The notes under the pieces were generated by a model, which was given only the letters and a program-made list of their open reading frames with translations, was not told where the DNA came from and did not search any database. Made by a program: the position numbers and the translations under genes. Below, piece after piece: positions 1 to 11,347 of a stretch of DNA of 64,000 bases. This DNA comes from Thermothelomyces thermophilus ATCC 42464 (lineage: Eukaryota > Ascomycota > Sordariomycetes > Sordariales > Chaetomiaceae): positions 2,418,001-2,482,000 of the forward strand of contig NC_016476.1 of assembly GCF_000226095.1 (NCBI RefSeq), in the 5' to 3' direction. Positions within the stretch are counted from its first letter, which is position 1; each line of letters begins with the position of its first letter.

Positions 1-1015
1 CAGATGATGCAATTCTCCGCGTCTGGGGTAATGGATATGTGGCGCCCAGATGCACGCTAAACCAGACGGCTTGGTCGTCGGCCCCAGTGTACGTACGAGT
101 ATAGTACAGTACATACTCAAGTACGCTAGTGTTCTATAGTGTACACTAGGTGGCTGTGGCGTTCTTGTCCTTCTGCAATTATGTGAGACTAAGCAAGCAC
201 CAGAAACGTTGGCAGCCGATGCGCCGAGTCCTGGCTTTTCTTGCGATTGGGCCACGGCAGCTTGCTCAACGGACCTTGCCGTTGCACCTTGCACCTCTCC
301 CAACGATCTTATCGCGTGTCTGGCCTGTAGCGCAATCAGCAAGTGCTCCATTTGATGGCCTTGCAGCAGTGGATCACATCCTAACGACTAGGCGGTTCGT
401 AACTATAACCCTCCTCTCGGGTTTGTTGCCCTCCCGGACCTCGGTTCTATCCTAAACTCGTTAGACCGACGGGCGGCTTCTTGCCTCCTTGGACCTTGAC
501 CGGCGGAAGTTGCGACTCCTTAAGAACGATTCGAGGCCAAAGGATGTGGAGGATGGAAGAATGCGGAATAGGGGTTCCAGCACAGCAGCTCCCTCAGTAA
601 GAAAGCGTAGGGCATGGTGTCTGGCCAAGAGCGACACGAGAAGGTCACATCAGCAGATCCATCCAGTTCGTCAGGTTCCGTATCTGTAAACACACACCTT
701 GTTGCATCGTGACTTGTCTGCTCTTGAGAATTCCATACGCTTCATCGAGTTTTCTCAACACTGGTTGATAATGGACAGTGTAGATGGGTCTAGAACACGA
801 TCAGCAACTCCGTCAGCTGGGAACGTAAGAGTATGTAACAATGCGATAAGCGTCGTCTCTTCCCGACACGACGGAGACCAATGGATTCACTTCCCGTGGG
901 ACCGGCATGACAAGGAGTCCCGACAGCAATACACCCTAACAAACTTAGAGGCATTTGCCTCCCCGGGAACACCCAAATAGCCAGCAATGCTACCTCTTAG
1001 CCACGCGATCGGTTC
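1..1015. other. Spacer with no supported gene
   Basis: No frame here shows convincing coding character: the open frames are short, mixed in composition and lack recognisable motifs. Positions 87-149 carry a dense run of GTAC words, which recurs in other spacers of this window. Confidence 0.5.
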
Positions 1016-1841
1016 CTAGCGCATGGCGCCAACGTCATCCCTACCAGCGCCGTTTCGATCAACCTCGGTAGCCGCAGTCCCGACCTCGGTTGGGACTTTG
1101 TTCTCAGCTGCCCTTGGCGATTCTTCTTGGGTATTCTCAATCGTGTTCGACTCCCAGGACCGATCGATCTGAGCTTGGGGTTCGCCTTGCTGTGGACGAG
1201 TCCAGACGTATCGGTTCTCCCGCGCTTCCTTCATGCTGGCTCTGTGGCACAGATCGTCCCGGGAAACCTGACAGTCCTGAGCAACGACGGTTTCTAGCTC
1301 ATGCTCTCTGATCTGCCATCCCTTAGGAACGAAGGCAATTTGTCTTAATTTGATCTGGTCGTACCCGGACCGCCAACATAGCTGTGCAGGACTGGACAGC
1401 GTCGACAGCTACGTCTGGAGTAGTTTCCGCGCTTAGACCGCCTTCGCCGACTCCGTCGTCGTGGTCGTCATCGTCACGATCGCTGTTTTTGTCGTCACTC
1501 CCCAGAGCAGAGGCACCATCGAGGGCAAACTCTGGGCGATACTCCTGGCATTGTTTTGGGCACTCCTCATATGGTGCGGCGGAGACGGCCCCCGGGCCCT
1601 TGAGGATGTTGCGATCAATGAAAACTTCTCGACGACTCAATTCCTGCTGAAGTGAAATAGTGCGACTTTGCTCGACGCCAACCTCCGCTACTGCATTGTC
1701 CAGCTTACCTGCAAAATCTCTGGCTCGTTTCCGCGACTTCAAAATCTCAACGACGCTTGCAACAACTGCTGCGAATGCTATGGCCCCGAGCACGCTCACC
1801 GTTATGATTTGCGTTTCACTCCAGCTTTGTACTGTCTGCAT
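1016..1841 (-). CDS. Probable small single-pass membrane protein, uncharacterised
   Basis: I do not recognise this gene. The minus-strand ATG at 1841 opens a frame of 172 codons (to 1323) with a hydrophobic helix at about residues 13-34 (IITVSVLGAIAFAAVVASVV), followed by a basic KSRKR stop-transfer patch, then a heptad-like polar stretch and an aspartate-rich tract at about residues 120-130. A second minus-strand frame, open from about 1400 to the stop at 1016, also looks coding; it is rich in charged residues and reads through ...KLRQIAFVPKGWQIREHE... and RENRYVWTRPQQG. The two frames overlap, so they would be joined either by a short intron near 1395-1470 (acceptor TGCACAG at about 1391-1397) or by a frameshift; I cannot decide which. 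The protein would have a short N-terminal outside/lumenal part and a long cytoplasmic tail. The coding status of either frame is inference. Confidence 0.4.
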
Positions 1842-4052
1842 TGTTTGACCTCGTCCGATGCGGAGGTCGCAGTCAGCTCGGGGCCGTTCTCGTTATGTGG
1901 ATTTCCAGGTAGAAAAGACGTCAGTTGCTGAAGTCTGTGCCGCGAAACAGCTGAGAAACCGAGGAAAGGAGAAGTGTTCCATTCCATCTCCTATATACCA
2001 TTCGTGAAGTTCTGTTAACAACAGGTTCTGATCGCTATTTGCCGCTTGGTCTTTGTTCCGTTCGCTGTTGCTTCGAAGGAAGCTATTCCCTGCCTTGCAA
2101 CAGAGGAGGTATGTACAAGCACCGAACAATGAATTGTGCTGGAACAGAAGGTGTACTGTACTCGATTCTCGGCCGTTCGGTCGATTCATTGCCACACCGT
2201 GCATGGGCCAAACCGACGATGTTCCAGACAGTCCGTACATGGTACCCAGGGGCCGTCTACAACGTGCAGCAACCTTGTTTCTTCCGAAGTGCGTGTCAGG
2301 GCCTGGCAACACTATAGAAAGCAAATGAGTGAGTTCTTCCCTTCAGGACGTTGTTAGGTACTCGGCAGATATATTCGGCAGGTTCATACTCGACGACGCA
2401 GACCAGGCCGCCTCTGCCGATATAATACATACTTGATACATTCGGTGAATGGGACTTCGAGTTTATCGATCTTGCCCTGAGGTTCCTGTTCTCCAGGTTC
2501 GGTTATGTAACGATAAACAACACCTTTCTTTCAACACCTTTGTGCTGCGTCAATGGCGAGGTCGACTATGTCATTGCTTGCCGGGCAAGGGTGGGTTTGT
2601 CTCGCTCACTGACCGGTTTTGCGGTGAAAGCCCGACACGCCTCACGCTTGAGTCCAAGGTACAACTCAGTATCAGTCAAAAAAAAATCCAACAGGGAGGA
2701 GAATGGATGCTGAGCCAAGCAGGACTCACTCAGGCGGTGACTGCTTGAAAGAGGGAGGCAGATCGAAGGAAACGTGCTACTAGTCTTTGATCTTCTTCAG
2801 GATCTGCTTGATGGCCTTTGCCTTGGTCTCGGGTTTGGGTCAAACGTCGAGAGCTAGATCTCCTGATCAACAGATAATCGCTGTCGAGCGTTCCTTCCCA
2901 GGGGAACCAAAAGGTCGGATTGTGGAATGTGGAAGGGGGCAGAAACACATGCGATTTGCCCACCGCTCCCAACCGTCATCGCTTCTGCCCAGGGACCTCA
3001 GGCACAATACTACCACTCCAGAACGATGTTGGCTGATGGTTAGCGAAAATGCAAATGCGTTGGAAGGGGAGCGACGAGTGCAGAGCTCCAAGCCTTCAGA
3101 CCAGGAGTACTCCGCAACTCGGAAACAAGGGAGGCACTCCCGTCGACATGCCCTCCTTCCTCACACCTCCCGCTTGCAGTTCGCTGAAAGGAGAAGCACC
3201 TTCCTGCCCTCCTCTGCCTCCAACGTCAGGCAGCATGCCTGCCCCGCCCCTATAGAGAGTCGAGCCTTCCGGAAGCGGCGCATGAGAAGAGCGAAACCGG
3301 GTTGACGGCTAGTTGAACCTCGACCCGACACCGCCTTCCTTGCGCAATCGTGGACCGTTCCAGTGTATGTTCGCTCCTGAGGCTCCTTACTCCCCGGAAA
3401 CAAAATCAGATCACCCGAAATAGTAGAGATTGCACAGGCGCAACGTGCTGGTTTGGCCCACTCATTGCCTCGTCAGTGGCTCGTTTGACTTTACCCCAGA
3501 ACACAAGCGGTGATGATCGTCGTCGAGACGGCAACAACTTTCTATCTCGCCGAGATCAGTCCCTCATCAGCGCACGGAGAAAACCATCGAAAAACTTTCG
3601 CGCTTGCACAGATCTCTCTAATGTTCTCCGAGGCCTGCTGATCCCAGTTGCTCGGGAATAGATAGAAAATGGTGCGATCCGAAGCGCGTGGGATGAAGCA
3701 TACTTCTCATCTAAGTAAATGAAACCCGCGATTCGGAACGCCTCCCTCCGCCCTCTCAGGCCCAATGCAACCTTCAAAGCGTCAGTGTGCGGGAAACCCC
3801 AGACGCCAGGCTAGACGGCATCATCACAGGGTCTCCGGCAAAGAGGGCATTAGCGTACACTATGCATGGCAAAAGGGTTGAGGACTTCTTCCCCTTCGAA
3901 AGGGGAACGCGGACGGGAATGCGAGTTCATGAGTCTCTCGGGACATATATATCTCGGCCCCCTTCCCTAGCCATGAGCACTGTTGCCGGACTGTGACAGG
4001 AACCACTTGGCAACTACCACACCTCCTCCAAGGAACAATAAACCACCACACA
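1842..4052. other. 2.2-kb spacer upstream of the AA9 gene
   Basis: No complete gene is supported. A short minus-strand piece at 2780-2833 reads like a lysine-rich protein end (PKPETKAKAIKQILKKIKD then TAG), but a stop lies directly before it and no matching upstream exon was found. The last 150 bases act presumably as the AA9 promoter. Confidence 0.5.
3944..3953 (+). promoter_or_regulatory. TATA-like element of the AA9 gene
   Basis: CATATATATC lies about 100 bases upstream of the ATG at 4053, a usual distance for a TATA box with a short fungal 5' leader. Assignment is by sequence and position only. Confidence 0.4.
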
Positions 4053-4899
4053 ATGAAGGCCCTCTCTCTCCTTGCGGCTGCCGGGGCAGTCTCTGCGCAT
4101 ACCATCTTCGTCCAGCTCGAAGCAGACGGCACGAGGTACCCGGTTTCGTACGGGATCCGGGACCCAACCTACGACGGCCCCATCACCGACGTCACATCCA
4201 ACGACGTTGCTTGCAACGGCGGTCCGAACCCGACGACCCCCTCCAGCGACGTCATCACCGTCACCGCGGGCACCACCGTCAAGGCCATCTGGAGGCACAC
4301 CCTCCAATCCGGCCCGGACGATGTCATGGACGCCAGCCACAAGGGCCCGACCCTGGCCTACATCAAGAAGGTCGGCGATGCCACCAAGGACTCGGGCGTC
4401 GGCGGTGGCTGGTTCAAGATCCAGGAGGACGGTTACAACAACGGCCAGTGGGGCACCAGCACCGTTATCTCCAACGGCGGCGAGCACTACATGTGAGTCC
4501 TTCCTCCGAGAGAAGACCAAAACTCTCGACTATCTCGCTGACCCGTGCAACAAGTGACATCCCGGCCTGCATCCCCGAGGGTCAGTACCTCCTCCGCGCC
4601 GAGATGATCGCCCTCCACGCGGCCGGGTCCCCCGGCGGCGCTCAGCTCTACGTAAGCCTCTGCCCTTCCCCTTGATTGAATCGGCCTGCCCACCCCCCCT
4701 TTTCAACTCCGACTAACACCATTGCCAGATGGAATGTGCCCAGATCAACATCGTCGGCGGCTCCGGCTCGGTGCCCAGCTCGACGGTCAGCTTCCCCGGC
4801 GCGTATAGCCCCAACGACCCGGGTCTCCTCATCAACATCTATTCCATGTCGCCCTCGAGCTCGTACACCATCCCGGGCCCGCCCGTTTTCAAGTGCTAG
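4053..4899 (+). CDS. Secreted AA9 lytic polysaccharide monooxygenase (former GH61), no CBM
   Basis: Copper enzyme that oxidatively cleaves cellulose or related glucans outside the cell. Exons 4053-4492, 4555-4651 and 4729-4899 give 235 residues. An in-frame ATG at 3993 was passed over because [15 protein letters not shown] at 4053 is a clean signal peptide whose removal exposes His16 as the N-terminal histidine required for the copper brace. The second ligand is His96 in [11 protein letters not shown], and Gln177-x-Tyr179 (QLY, followed by MECAQINI) gives the axial tyrosine and its glutamine neighbour; His168 sits in the usual second-sphere position. Length fits a catalytic domain alone: no linker or CBM1 follows and the protein ends ...GPPVFKC. 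Introns are 62 and 77 nt with GTGAGT and GTAAGC donors. The gene converges on GRC3. Regioselectivity (C1 or C4) cannot be read from this sequence by eye. Confidence 0.95.
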
Positions 4900-5371
4900 A
4901 GTGGCGGCAACAGCCAGCAACCCGGCCTGGTCGTCGAGCGCAGTCCCGACGTCCATCGGATTTGGGGAGTCGGATTGGTCGACATGCTGGGTGGATGGAT
5001 GGATGCATACATAGTAGGGGCGGTGGCTGCGTATATGACTTCTCCTTTCATAGTCCATACCTTTGACGTGAATGAACCCAGCACCCTGGACGGCTTCTTA
5101 CCCGCATTGACGAGTTGAACGTTCATTGTCCCTCTCTTACCGCTAGCACCCAAGTATCGAGGTACGGCCCTAGTTAAGTGAATGGCCACAAGCCTGATCG
5201 AAAGGATGGCCGCTTGTCTTTCAGCACGATCAAAACGATCAAAAGAGGGCCGAAATCAACCTCCGTGCTTGACTTTCCAACTTCTGTTTGGTTCAAGTGT
5301 TCTTTTGTTTTCTTTCTCTCTCTCCCTCTATATTTCCGATAATCGCCCTCATTCGTCCTTTTCTCGTAGTT
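4900..5371. other. Convergent 3' spacer between AA9 and GRC3
   Basis: Both neighbours end towards this 472-nt stretch, so it should hold two 3' untranslated regions. The part near 5290-5335 is rich in T and C. No further gene is visible. Confidence 0.6.
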
Positions 5372-7867
5372 TCAATTCCTCCCCAGGTCCCGCCTTACCC
5401 TCCACACTTTACTCCCCACCGCGCGCTTCTGGCTGCCATGCAACGCCTCCACCCACGGCACTTCCTCCCCGCCTTGCCGCCCGTCTCCCTTCCCTACCAC
5501 CACCACTACCTGCGCCTGATCCTCGCCGGCGCGCTGGCCTTGCCCCTCCCCTCCCCCCTCGCCGTCGCCCTCGCCCTCGCTCTCGCCCTCACCCTCGCTT
5601 TCGCTTTCGCTCTCCGTCTCCGACCCCGACCCAGCAGCCTCCGATGCGCCCGCCGCGCCCTTGGCCCGGGACCGGCACAGCCACTCGCTGTACGCCCAAG
5701 TGGGCGTATCGAACCGCCCGGCGACCAGCACCAGGTCCTCCTCCTCCCTCGGCCACCGCGCCGCACCCGCGCGCCCGGATCCGGCGAGGACGTCCTCCAC
5801 GTCCAGCGGCGTCAGCAGCTGCAGTTCCTTGCGGGCCGTGTCGACCCCGCGCAGAAGGACCAGTCCGAGGAGGCGCGAGTGCCGCGGTGAGAGGGTGCGC
5901 GAGTGTGGGTTGGGGATCAGGGGCAATTGATCGTCGTCGTCGTTGTCGTCCTCCTCCTCCTCCTCCTCCTCTGCTTCTTCCTCCTCCTGCTGTCTCCTTC
6001 TCCCCGCCCTTGACGGGGGAGCGGGCTCGTCACCGCTGGCCAAGGTTGCCGGGCGGGGACGAGGGTAGTGTAGATCCCGCAGGGCGTCGCGGGACTCGAG
6101 GCCGACGAGGGCGAGGACGGTGCCGTTGATGGCTTCGGCGAGAAGGCTCGGCGCCGGCTGGTGGTCGTAACAAAGAATGCCGAGTATGCCGCGGTTCTTG
6201 CCCCGCGTAGCGGACACGCCAGGGGCGGAGATCCGTAATCGGGGTGGAGTCCCAGGTTGGGTAGGGCTGAACTTGTGGTGATTGCTGCTCCTGAATGCTG
6301 GGCTGTCGCTTCAGGTGGAAGTAGGACATTGTCTGCATGGTGCGGAAGTGAAGAGGAGTGCGGGAGGAAAGCTCGCTGGACTGGGAGGGAAGAGTGGTGA
6401 AGGGAGTAGAAGGGGTAGTGGTGGCGCACGCCGCCCGGAGGCTGCTGACCGTTTCCTCGGGTCCGTCTTGGGACATGTATATGACTTCGGTCGGGCGAAT
6501 GGACGTGATCAGCTCGGTGAGGATGTCAAGGCCTGTGCCTTGAATCCAGCCGGGTGTGTTGATCAGGAGCGGAGAGTTGGCGTCTGGACCTCGCTGATAT
6601 TGGGCGAAGAGATCGAGAACGCATTCAATAAAGTGACCTGGGTCTAGAGCAGGGGTGACGGACGCGATGGCGTGGGCTCGCAATTGGCCTCCTGAGGGTG
6701 TGAGAGTAGGATGACAGAACGCCGGCGACAGATTAGGCGTGGCAATCCTGACCAGGGAGATGACTCCAGGCGGTGAGTACTCGGGCTGTCCGGGATCGAT
6801 GTCGAGAACGGCCACGTTCGTCCACGGCCTGTTTTTCACACCTCCGCGGTCCGTGATGAAGCGGTTCGTCAGTAGTCGCCCGAATGTTGACTTCCCGGAT
6901 GACTTCGGCCCACAGAGAAAAATGACGGGAGTTCCTTTGCGTTTCGCCGTCACCAGCCCCGAGAGCTTCTTGTTCCACTCGGGTGGCGAGGTGAGTTCCT
7001 GCAACACGGCCCTCTTAGGAACGTCCTGGGAAGTGTATATCTACCGGAGTCAGCTAACAGACAGAGGGGAGACGTGTGGGGGGTTGCAGACAATTTGAAA
7101 GGTTGCAGAAGGTTTGGGCCTCGGAGTCGATTTCTCCCGGGCACTCTCGTTCCAGAGTTTGGCGAAGACGGGATTGAGCGTTGCCAACTGTCTCAGCTCT
7201 TTGGCAGCAGGATGAGACCGAAGTTCGAGTACGGTGTCGTCTGTGGTCCGGAGAACAGGCACAGCATGGCAGTGGGGAGCATGAACCCATTGAATAGGGT
7301 CAGACGGGGTCAGGATGGCTCCGGCAATCGTAGCTTCTCCCTCGCAGACCTTGACGCCGTAACTCCCAAGAATAACAAGTCGCTATCGGTTGTCAGCGGG
7401 GACCACGAGCGCATGAGAGCCTGTTCGAGATTGGTGAATGGCATACCTCTCCGTCGCGCGTTGTCAGTATCGACCGGCCACCGCTTTTCCTCTGGAAGTT
7501 TGTCTTGTTTGGCTTAAAAGACGAGTGCTGTCTAATGAGCATCCCACCGGACCCGGGACCAGGCGTAGAGGCTCTATTTCGATTTAGCATCGTTCGAGAC
7601 GAGAGCTCAACACCGTCACCCAACTTACCCTGACCCCACGTCTCCCGCCTTCTCGCCTACAACTCCCTGCGTTTGCTTCGCAACCCCCGGTCCTGGCTCG
7701 TTTGGAGACTGAGATTTCCTGCTGCGGCCCGCCACGGACCGCGCCGACGGAGTTCCGGTCCTTTCCGGGTCAACCTCATCTTCGGTCGCAGGCTCAGAAA
7801 CAGATCCTCCCTTGTGTTTCGCTGCTGCCAACTCCCAGAGTTGCTGCCGTGCAGCAAACGCGCTCAT
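5372..7867 (-). CDS. Polynucleotide 5'-hydroxyl kinase Grc3 (Nol9), with apparent frameshift
   Basis: Grc3 phosphorylates the 5' end made by Las1 during ITS2 removal from pre-rRNA, and is also needed for RNA polymerase I termination in yeast. Exons read 7867-7629, 7573-7447, 7382-7092 and 7040-5372; introns are 55, 64 and 51 nt, the last with an unusual GTCTGC donor. The start MSAFAARQQLWELAA is family-like. The Walker A motif GPKSSGKST is at about residues 263-271, followed by DIDPGQPEYSPPG, NTPGWIQGTGLD and a conserved C-terminal block ending GSKVWRVRRDLGRN. In the last exon the frame shifts once: up to WRVRYAG the protein runs in one frame, and from KNRGILGILCYDHQP it continues in another. 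The switch falls on CCCC at 6201-6204 (GGGG in the gene sense); three instead of four bases would give about 774 residues. An Asp/Glu-rich insert (about 5925-5995) interrupts the C-terminal domain. Either a sequencing error or a true allele is possible. Confidence 0.9.
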
Positions 7868-8566
7868 CGCTTAGCTGAGTCAGCATAATGGCGAGGTCAA
7901 TTATCTGAAGTTGTTCTTTCGCGAGAGGTTTTCGTACCCGTTGGCGTTGAACTCCCGCCACCATCCAACTTTCTTCTTTTATTCGTAGCCATCTCTCTCC
8001 TGCGAATTACCGACAGACGGTCTCTCCGATTTCCGTGTTCCAATTTCCAGTCTAAAACCTCCCAACCTAGAAACCGAACAGAGGGTGGTAGATCAAAAAT
8101 CGCTAAATTCAGGCATTGCCCGGCTTACGGGTCTCGACAATCTCGACCAAATTCAGTTGCGCCGGTTGGAGCCGCCTTTTTCGCAATCTGACCGACAGGC
8201 TCGAGTTGCCCGCTCTCTTTCTTCTCTTTGCCGTTTGGCAGGTATGTTGAAATGGCAAGCCGATTCTTTTCCTTCCACACCCCCCCGCCAATCAACTTTC
8301 TTGATGCTCTTTGTTACACCGACCCCACCAAACCCCCACAATTCCGTGCCTGCAGGGATCATGCAGCTGTAGCCAGAAAGCTTATCGTGAATTTTTTTGG
8401 AGGTCCCAAGAAAAAAAAAAGCGGCAGGAACAAAAAGAACAACCATAGCTTTTCCTTGTGTCGCTTGTCCTTGCGACTTTCTGTTACTGTTCTACCACAC
8501 CCTCCTTCATCTTGGGGATTTTTTTTCAGAACTTTTTCCCTACCATCACAGCTAAATTTGTGCGCA
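7868..8566. promoter_or_regulatory. Divergent promoter region shared by GRC3 and RPA34
   Basis: The start codons of GRC3 (minus) and RPA34 (plus) face away from each other across 699 nt, so both promoters must lie here. The RPA34-proximal part has A- and T-runs (about 8391-8420, 8520-8526). I see no clear TATA box. Shared control is inference from position and from the common rRNA role. Confidence 0.55.
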
Positions 8567-10765
8567 ATGGCAGGGCCCCGTGCGCCTATCGGCACTCTAT
8601 CACAGCACGCCGCCGCCGCCGCCGGCCTTGTGCGCGGCATGGTACCCAAGATGTTTGGCCGTACCGATCCGAAGCAGGCTCGCAAGACCGAGGAAATCAC
8701 AGAGAGCGATAGCACCAGCGACAGCGACAGCGACAGCTCTACCCATAGCGATTCGGAGACTGACGAGGCCGTGAGAGAGGACACCAAGAACTGGGCAGAC
8801 AAGTTGAAGGCCAAAAAGGCCGGGTCGACGCCGACGCCGGCTAGCAAGCCGGTCAAGGCCGCACCTGTGTCCGCTGCGTCGCCTAATGCGAAGTCTAGCA
8901 GTCGCGCCACCAAATCGGACATTAAGAAGTCGTCATCTTCAGATTCGTCCGCTAGCGAGAGCGACAGCGACAGCGACAGCGAGAGTGGGAGTGACGAAGG
9001 GGACGACAAGATGGCCGTCGATCCGAAATCCGACTCAGAGGTGGTTAGCAAAAAGACCAAAAATGGAGGGCCCAAGGTCAAGGAGGAGGTTCAGTCCGGC
9101 TCCGATAGCGAGTCGAGCGACGAAGAGATGGGCGACTCCGCCCCGACCGAGAAGGCGGCTCCGTCGCCATCCAGTTCAGAGACGAGCGCCAGCGAGGATG
9201 AGTCTGATGACGAAACTCCTGCTCCTGCGACCAGTTTAACCCACAAAAAGGACGCCGCCGCAAGAGCAGTCTCGTCTTCCGACGAGTCGGCCTCTGAGAG
9301 CGAGAGTGAAAGTGAGAGCGAGAGCGAGAGCGAGAGTGAGAGCGAGGTCGAGAGTGAGAGCGAGAGCGAGGTCGAGCCGAAGTCTACGACTAAGGCAGAA
9401 AAGAAGACCCAGGATGAGAGCGAGAGCGCTGGTGAAAGCGACGGCGGCAGCGACAGCGACAGCGACAGCGGAAGCGATGAAGGCACAAAGCATCCGCAGA
9501 AGTCCCTGGCGAAACGGCCGCAGAGCCCTAGGCCCACCGCAAAGCAGGCCGCGAGCGCCAAGCAGCCTGTTCCCACCAAGTCAGCCAAGTCGTCAGCTGC
9601 CATCAATGGGGCTGCAAAGAGCAAGGAGTTTGTCAGCGAGTCCGATAGCTCAAGCGATGCCGAGTCAGGCGATGACTCTGATAGCGAGGGCACAGCGCAG
9701 TCTACGACCGTTGAGAAGCAAAGTGGGAAGAACTCAGTGTATGTTGACTATCGTCCCGTGACTCTTCTGTTTGCTAACAACTATGTAGCCAAGCACCACC
9801 CCGGGAGATTATCTCGCAGGGTTTCCACCTTCGTAAGGCTGAGGAAGATGTCGATGCAGCCGAGGTTGCCCGCGCGTTCAAGAAAGCAAAAGCCGAAGGC
9901 AAGCAGATCTGGTACTTCACCACCCCGAAATCTGTGCCTATCGAAGTCATCCAAAAGCACGTCATCCCCTTGGACAAGGTTCATGCTGGCAAGGCCATCT
10001 TTGCCCACGACGGAGCCGAGTACACTGGCCACTTCGAAGAGCCAGTGAACCATGCTATCAAGGTCCTTATTCCTGGCAAGACAGGCGCCAAATATGAGAC
10101 ACGTATGTCGCACTGTTGGGAGTGTAGAGCTTATATATCATCTGACTAACTTCTAACCAGTCAATCACTCGGTTGACCGAGTCCTGCACATCACCCGTGT
10201 GACACGCCTCGGCGAGGAGGGCGCGGACGAGTCTGTTCCAGCCACCACTTCCGTTTCATCTCCCGCTCCGGTGTCCCAGGGTCCTCGGCCGCAGCCTAAG
10301 GGGCTGAAAGCCCGCTATCAGCCTTTTGGCGTCACCAAAGTCAGTTCTAGCGCCCTCGGAATGGATGCTTCGGACAACGAGGATGTCGAGATGGCGCAGG
10401 CACCGCCGCTTACGGCCAAATCTGATACGCCGAAGGCTGCAAAGAAGCGCAAGCATGGGGATGTTGATAAGGGAGCCAACAAGGAGGAGTCCACTTCCAC
10501 GCCCGCCAACAAGCCCAAGAAAGCCCGAGTTGACAACTCCGATACCAAAGCCTCTAAGGATACTCCTGTTGTACACCCTTCCGTCGCGTCAGCCTCGACA
10601 AAGACCACTGAGCAAACGTCCCCTTCCAAGAAGAAGTCGAAGGGGAAAGACAAGGCAAAGAAAGATGGCCCTGCTTCTTCGGAGACATTGACCGGCGAAT
10701 CCAAGAAACCCACCAAGGTGACGCCCATCTTACCTCCTGCTATCCCCGGCGTGACGAGTCCTTAG
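8567..10765 (+). CDS. RNA polymerase I subunit RPA34 (A34.5) with long serine/acidic N-terminal region
   Basis: Subunit of the RPA49/RPA34 heterodimer that binds polymerase I and helps elongation and RNA cleavage at rDNA in the nucleolus. Exons 8567-9738, 9789-10102 and 10161-10765 give 696 residues; introns of 50 and 58 nt start with GTATGT. Residues 1-390 are low in complexity: blocks of Ser-Asp/Ser-Glu repeats (about 9285-9380 is a tract of GAGAGC-type hexamers) between Lys/Ala/Pro-rich spacers, resembling Srp40/Nopp140 phospho-acceptor regions. The RPA34 domain follows (about 391-515), with GFHLRKAE, GKQIWYFTTPKSVPIEVI, HVIPLDKV and LNHSVDRVLHITR. The tail is Lys-rich, as in known A34.5 proteins, and nuclear. 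An in-frame start upstream at 8228 is not ATG and crosses A/T runs; MAGPRAPIGTLSQHAA at 8567 is preferred. The stop TAG at 10763 is followed by open sequence in the same phase. Confidence 0.88.
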
Positions 10766-10789
10766 GCCGGCTCTCCAAGCCAGGGTGCT

Positions 10790-11347
10790 ATGCAGCAGGG
10801 CATGCGCGCGATGAGCGTCCCTCCTGAATATCAGTCCATGTCAGCGGCCCGCAAGGAACGGGAGGCCGCGCTAGCCAAGAGATCTTGCACACCCAGTACG
10901 CCGACAAAGACACGGATTACCTCGTGGACTCCGATTCCCATCCCTGGTACGAGCACACCTCGAAAGGTAATCCCCTCACGCCAGTGGACTCTGAAGGATC
11001 CCTTTCACAATCCGGCTCGACCCAGGAGCACCGCGGTAGCGGAATCGAATATATCGACGGCCAAAGCCCCTGGTTCCGGTAGCAACGCACACCAGAAAGC
11101 TATTTCACGACAGCCAGAACCCTCGAAGAATCCGTTCAATAACCCGACTGGGCTTAGCACCACAGGTTCCCCAGCCACTCCTCAGCCGCTCAAGGGCATA
11201 CTGAAGACGCCGGACCGCGGCCAATACCCTGATGGCAATAGCGCTCAACCGGGCGTCCAGGGCAAGTCCTACAAGAAAAGCAAGAAGCACAAAACCTCTG
11301 GTGTTTCTTGGGGTGGGGATATCAAGCACAGCCGTGCATCTTCTTGA
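10790..11347 (+). CDS. Uncharacterised open frame directly behind RPA34
   Basis: This frame begins 24 nt behind the RPA34 TAG stop and in the same phase, with three close ATG codons (MQQGMRAMSVPPEYQSM). It encodes up to 185 residues, basic and rich in Pro, Ser and Thr, with two similar blocks (KDPFHNPAR and KNPFNNPTG) and a C-terminal part KGILKTPDRGQYPDG...KKSKKHKTSGVSWG. A second frame overlapping 10880-11082 (LHTQYADKDTDYLVDSDSHP) also looks protein-like after EREAALAK, so an intron or frameshift may be present and the true product may combine both. I recognise no family. It may be a separate small gene, an alternative C-terminus of RPA34, or a decayed extension. Confidence 0.35.
   Translation: MQQGMRAMSVPPEYQSMSAARKEREAALAKRSCTPSTPTKTRITSWTPIPIPGTSTPRKVIPSRQWTLKDPFHNPARPRSTAVAESNISTAKAPGSGSNAHQKAISRQPEPSKNPFNNPTGLSTTGSPATPQPLKGILKTPDRGQYPDGNSAQPGVQGKSYKKSKKHKTSGVSWGGDIKHSRASS

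Noticed and set aside
2780-2833. Lysine-rich coding-like end on the minus strand
   Set aside because: Only 19 codons, with a stop directly upstream and no acceptor plus exon that would join to it.
10763-10768. Programmed stop-codon readthrough of RPA34
   Set aside because: The bases around TAG do not fit known readthrough contexts, and the domain is complete before the stop; kept only as one option among several.
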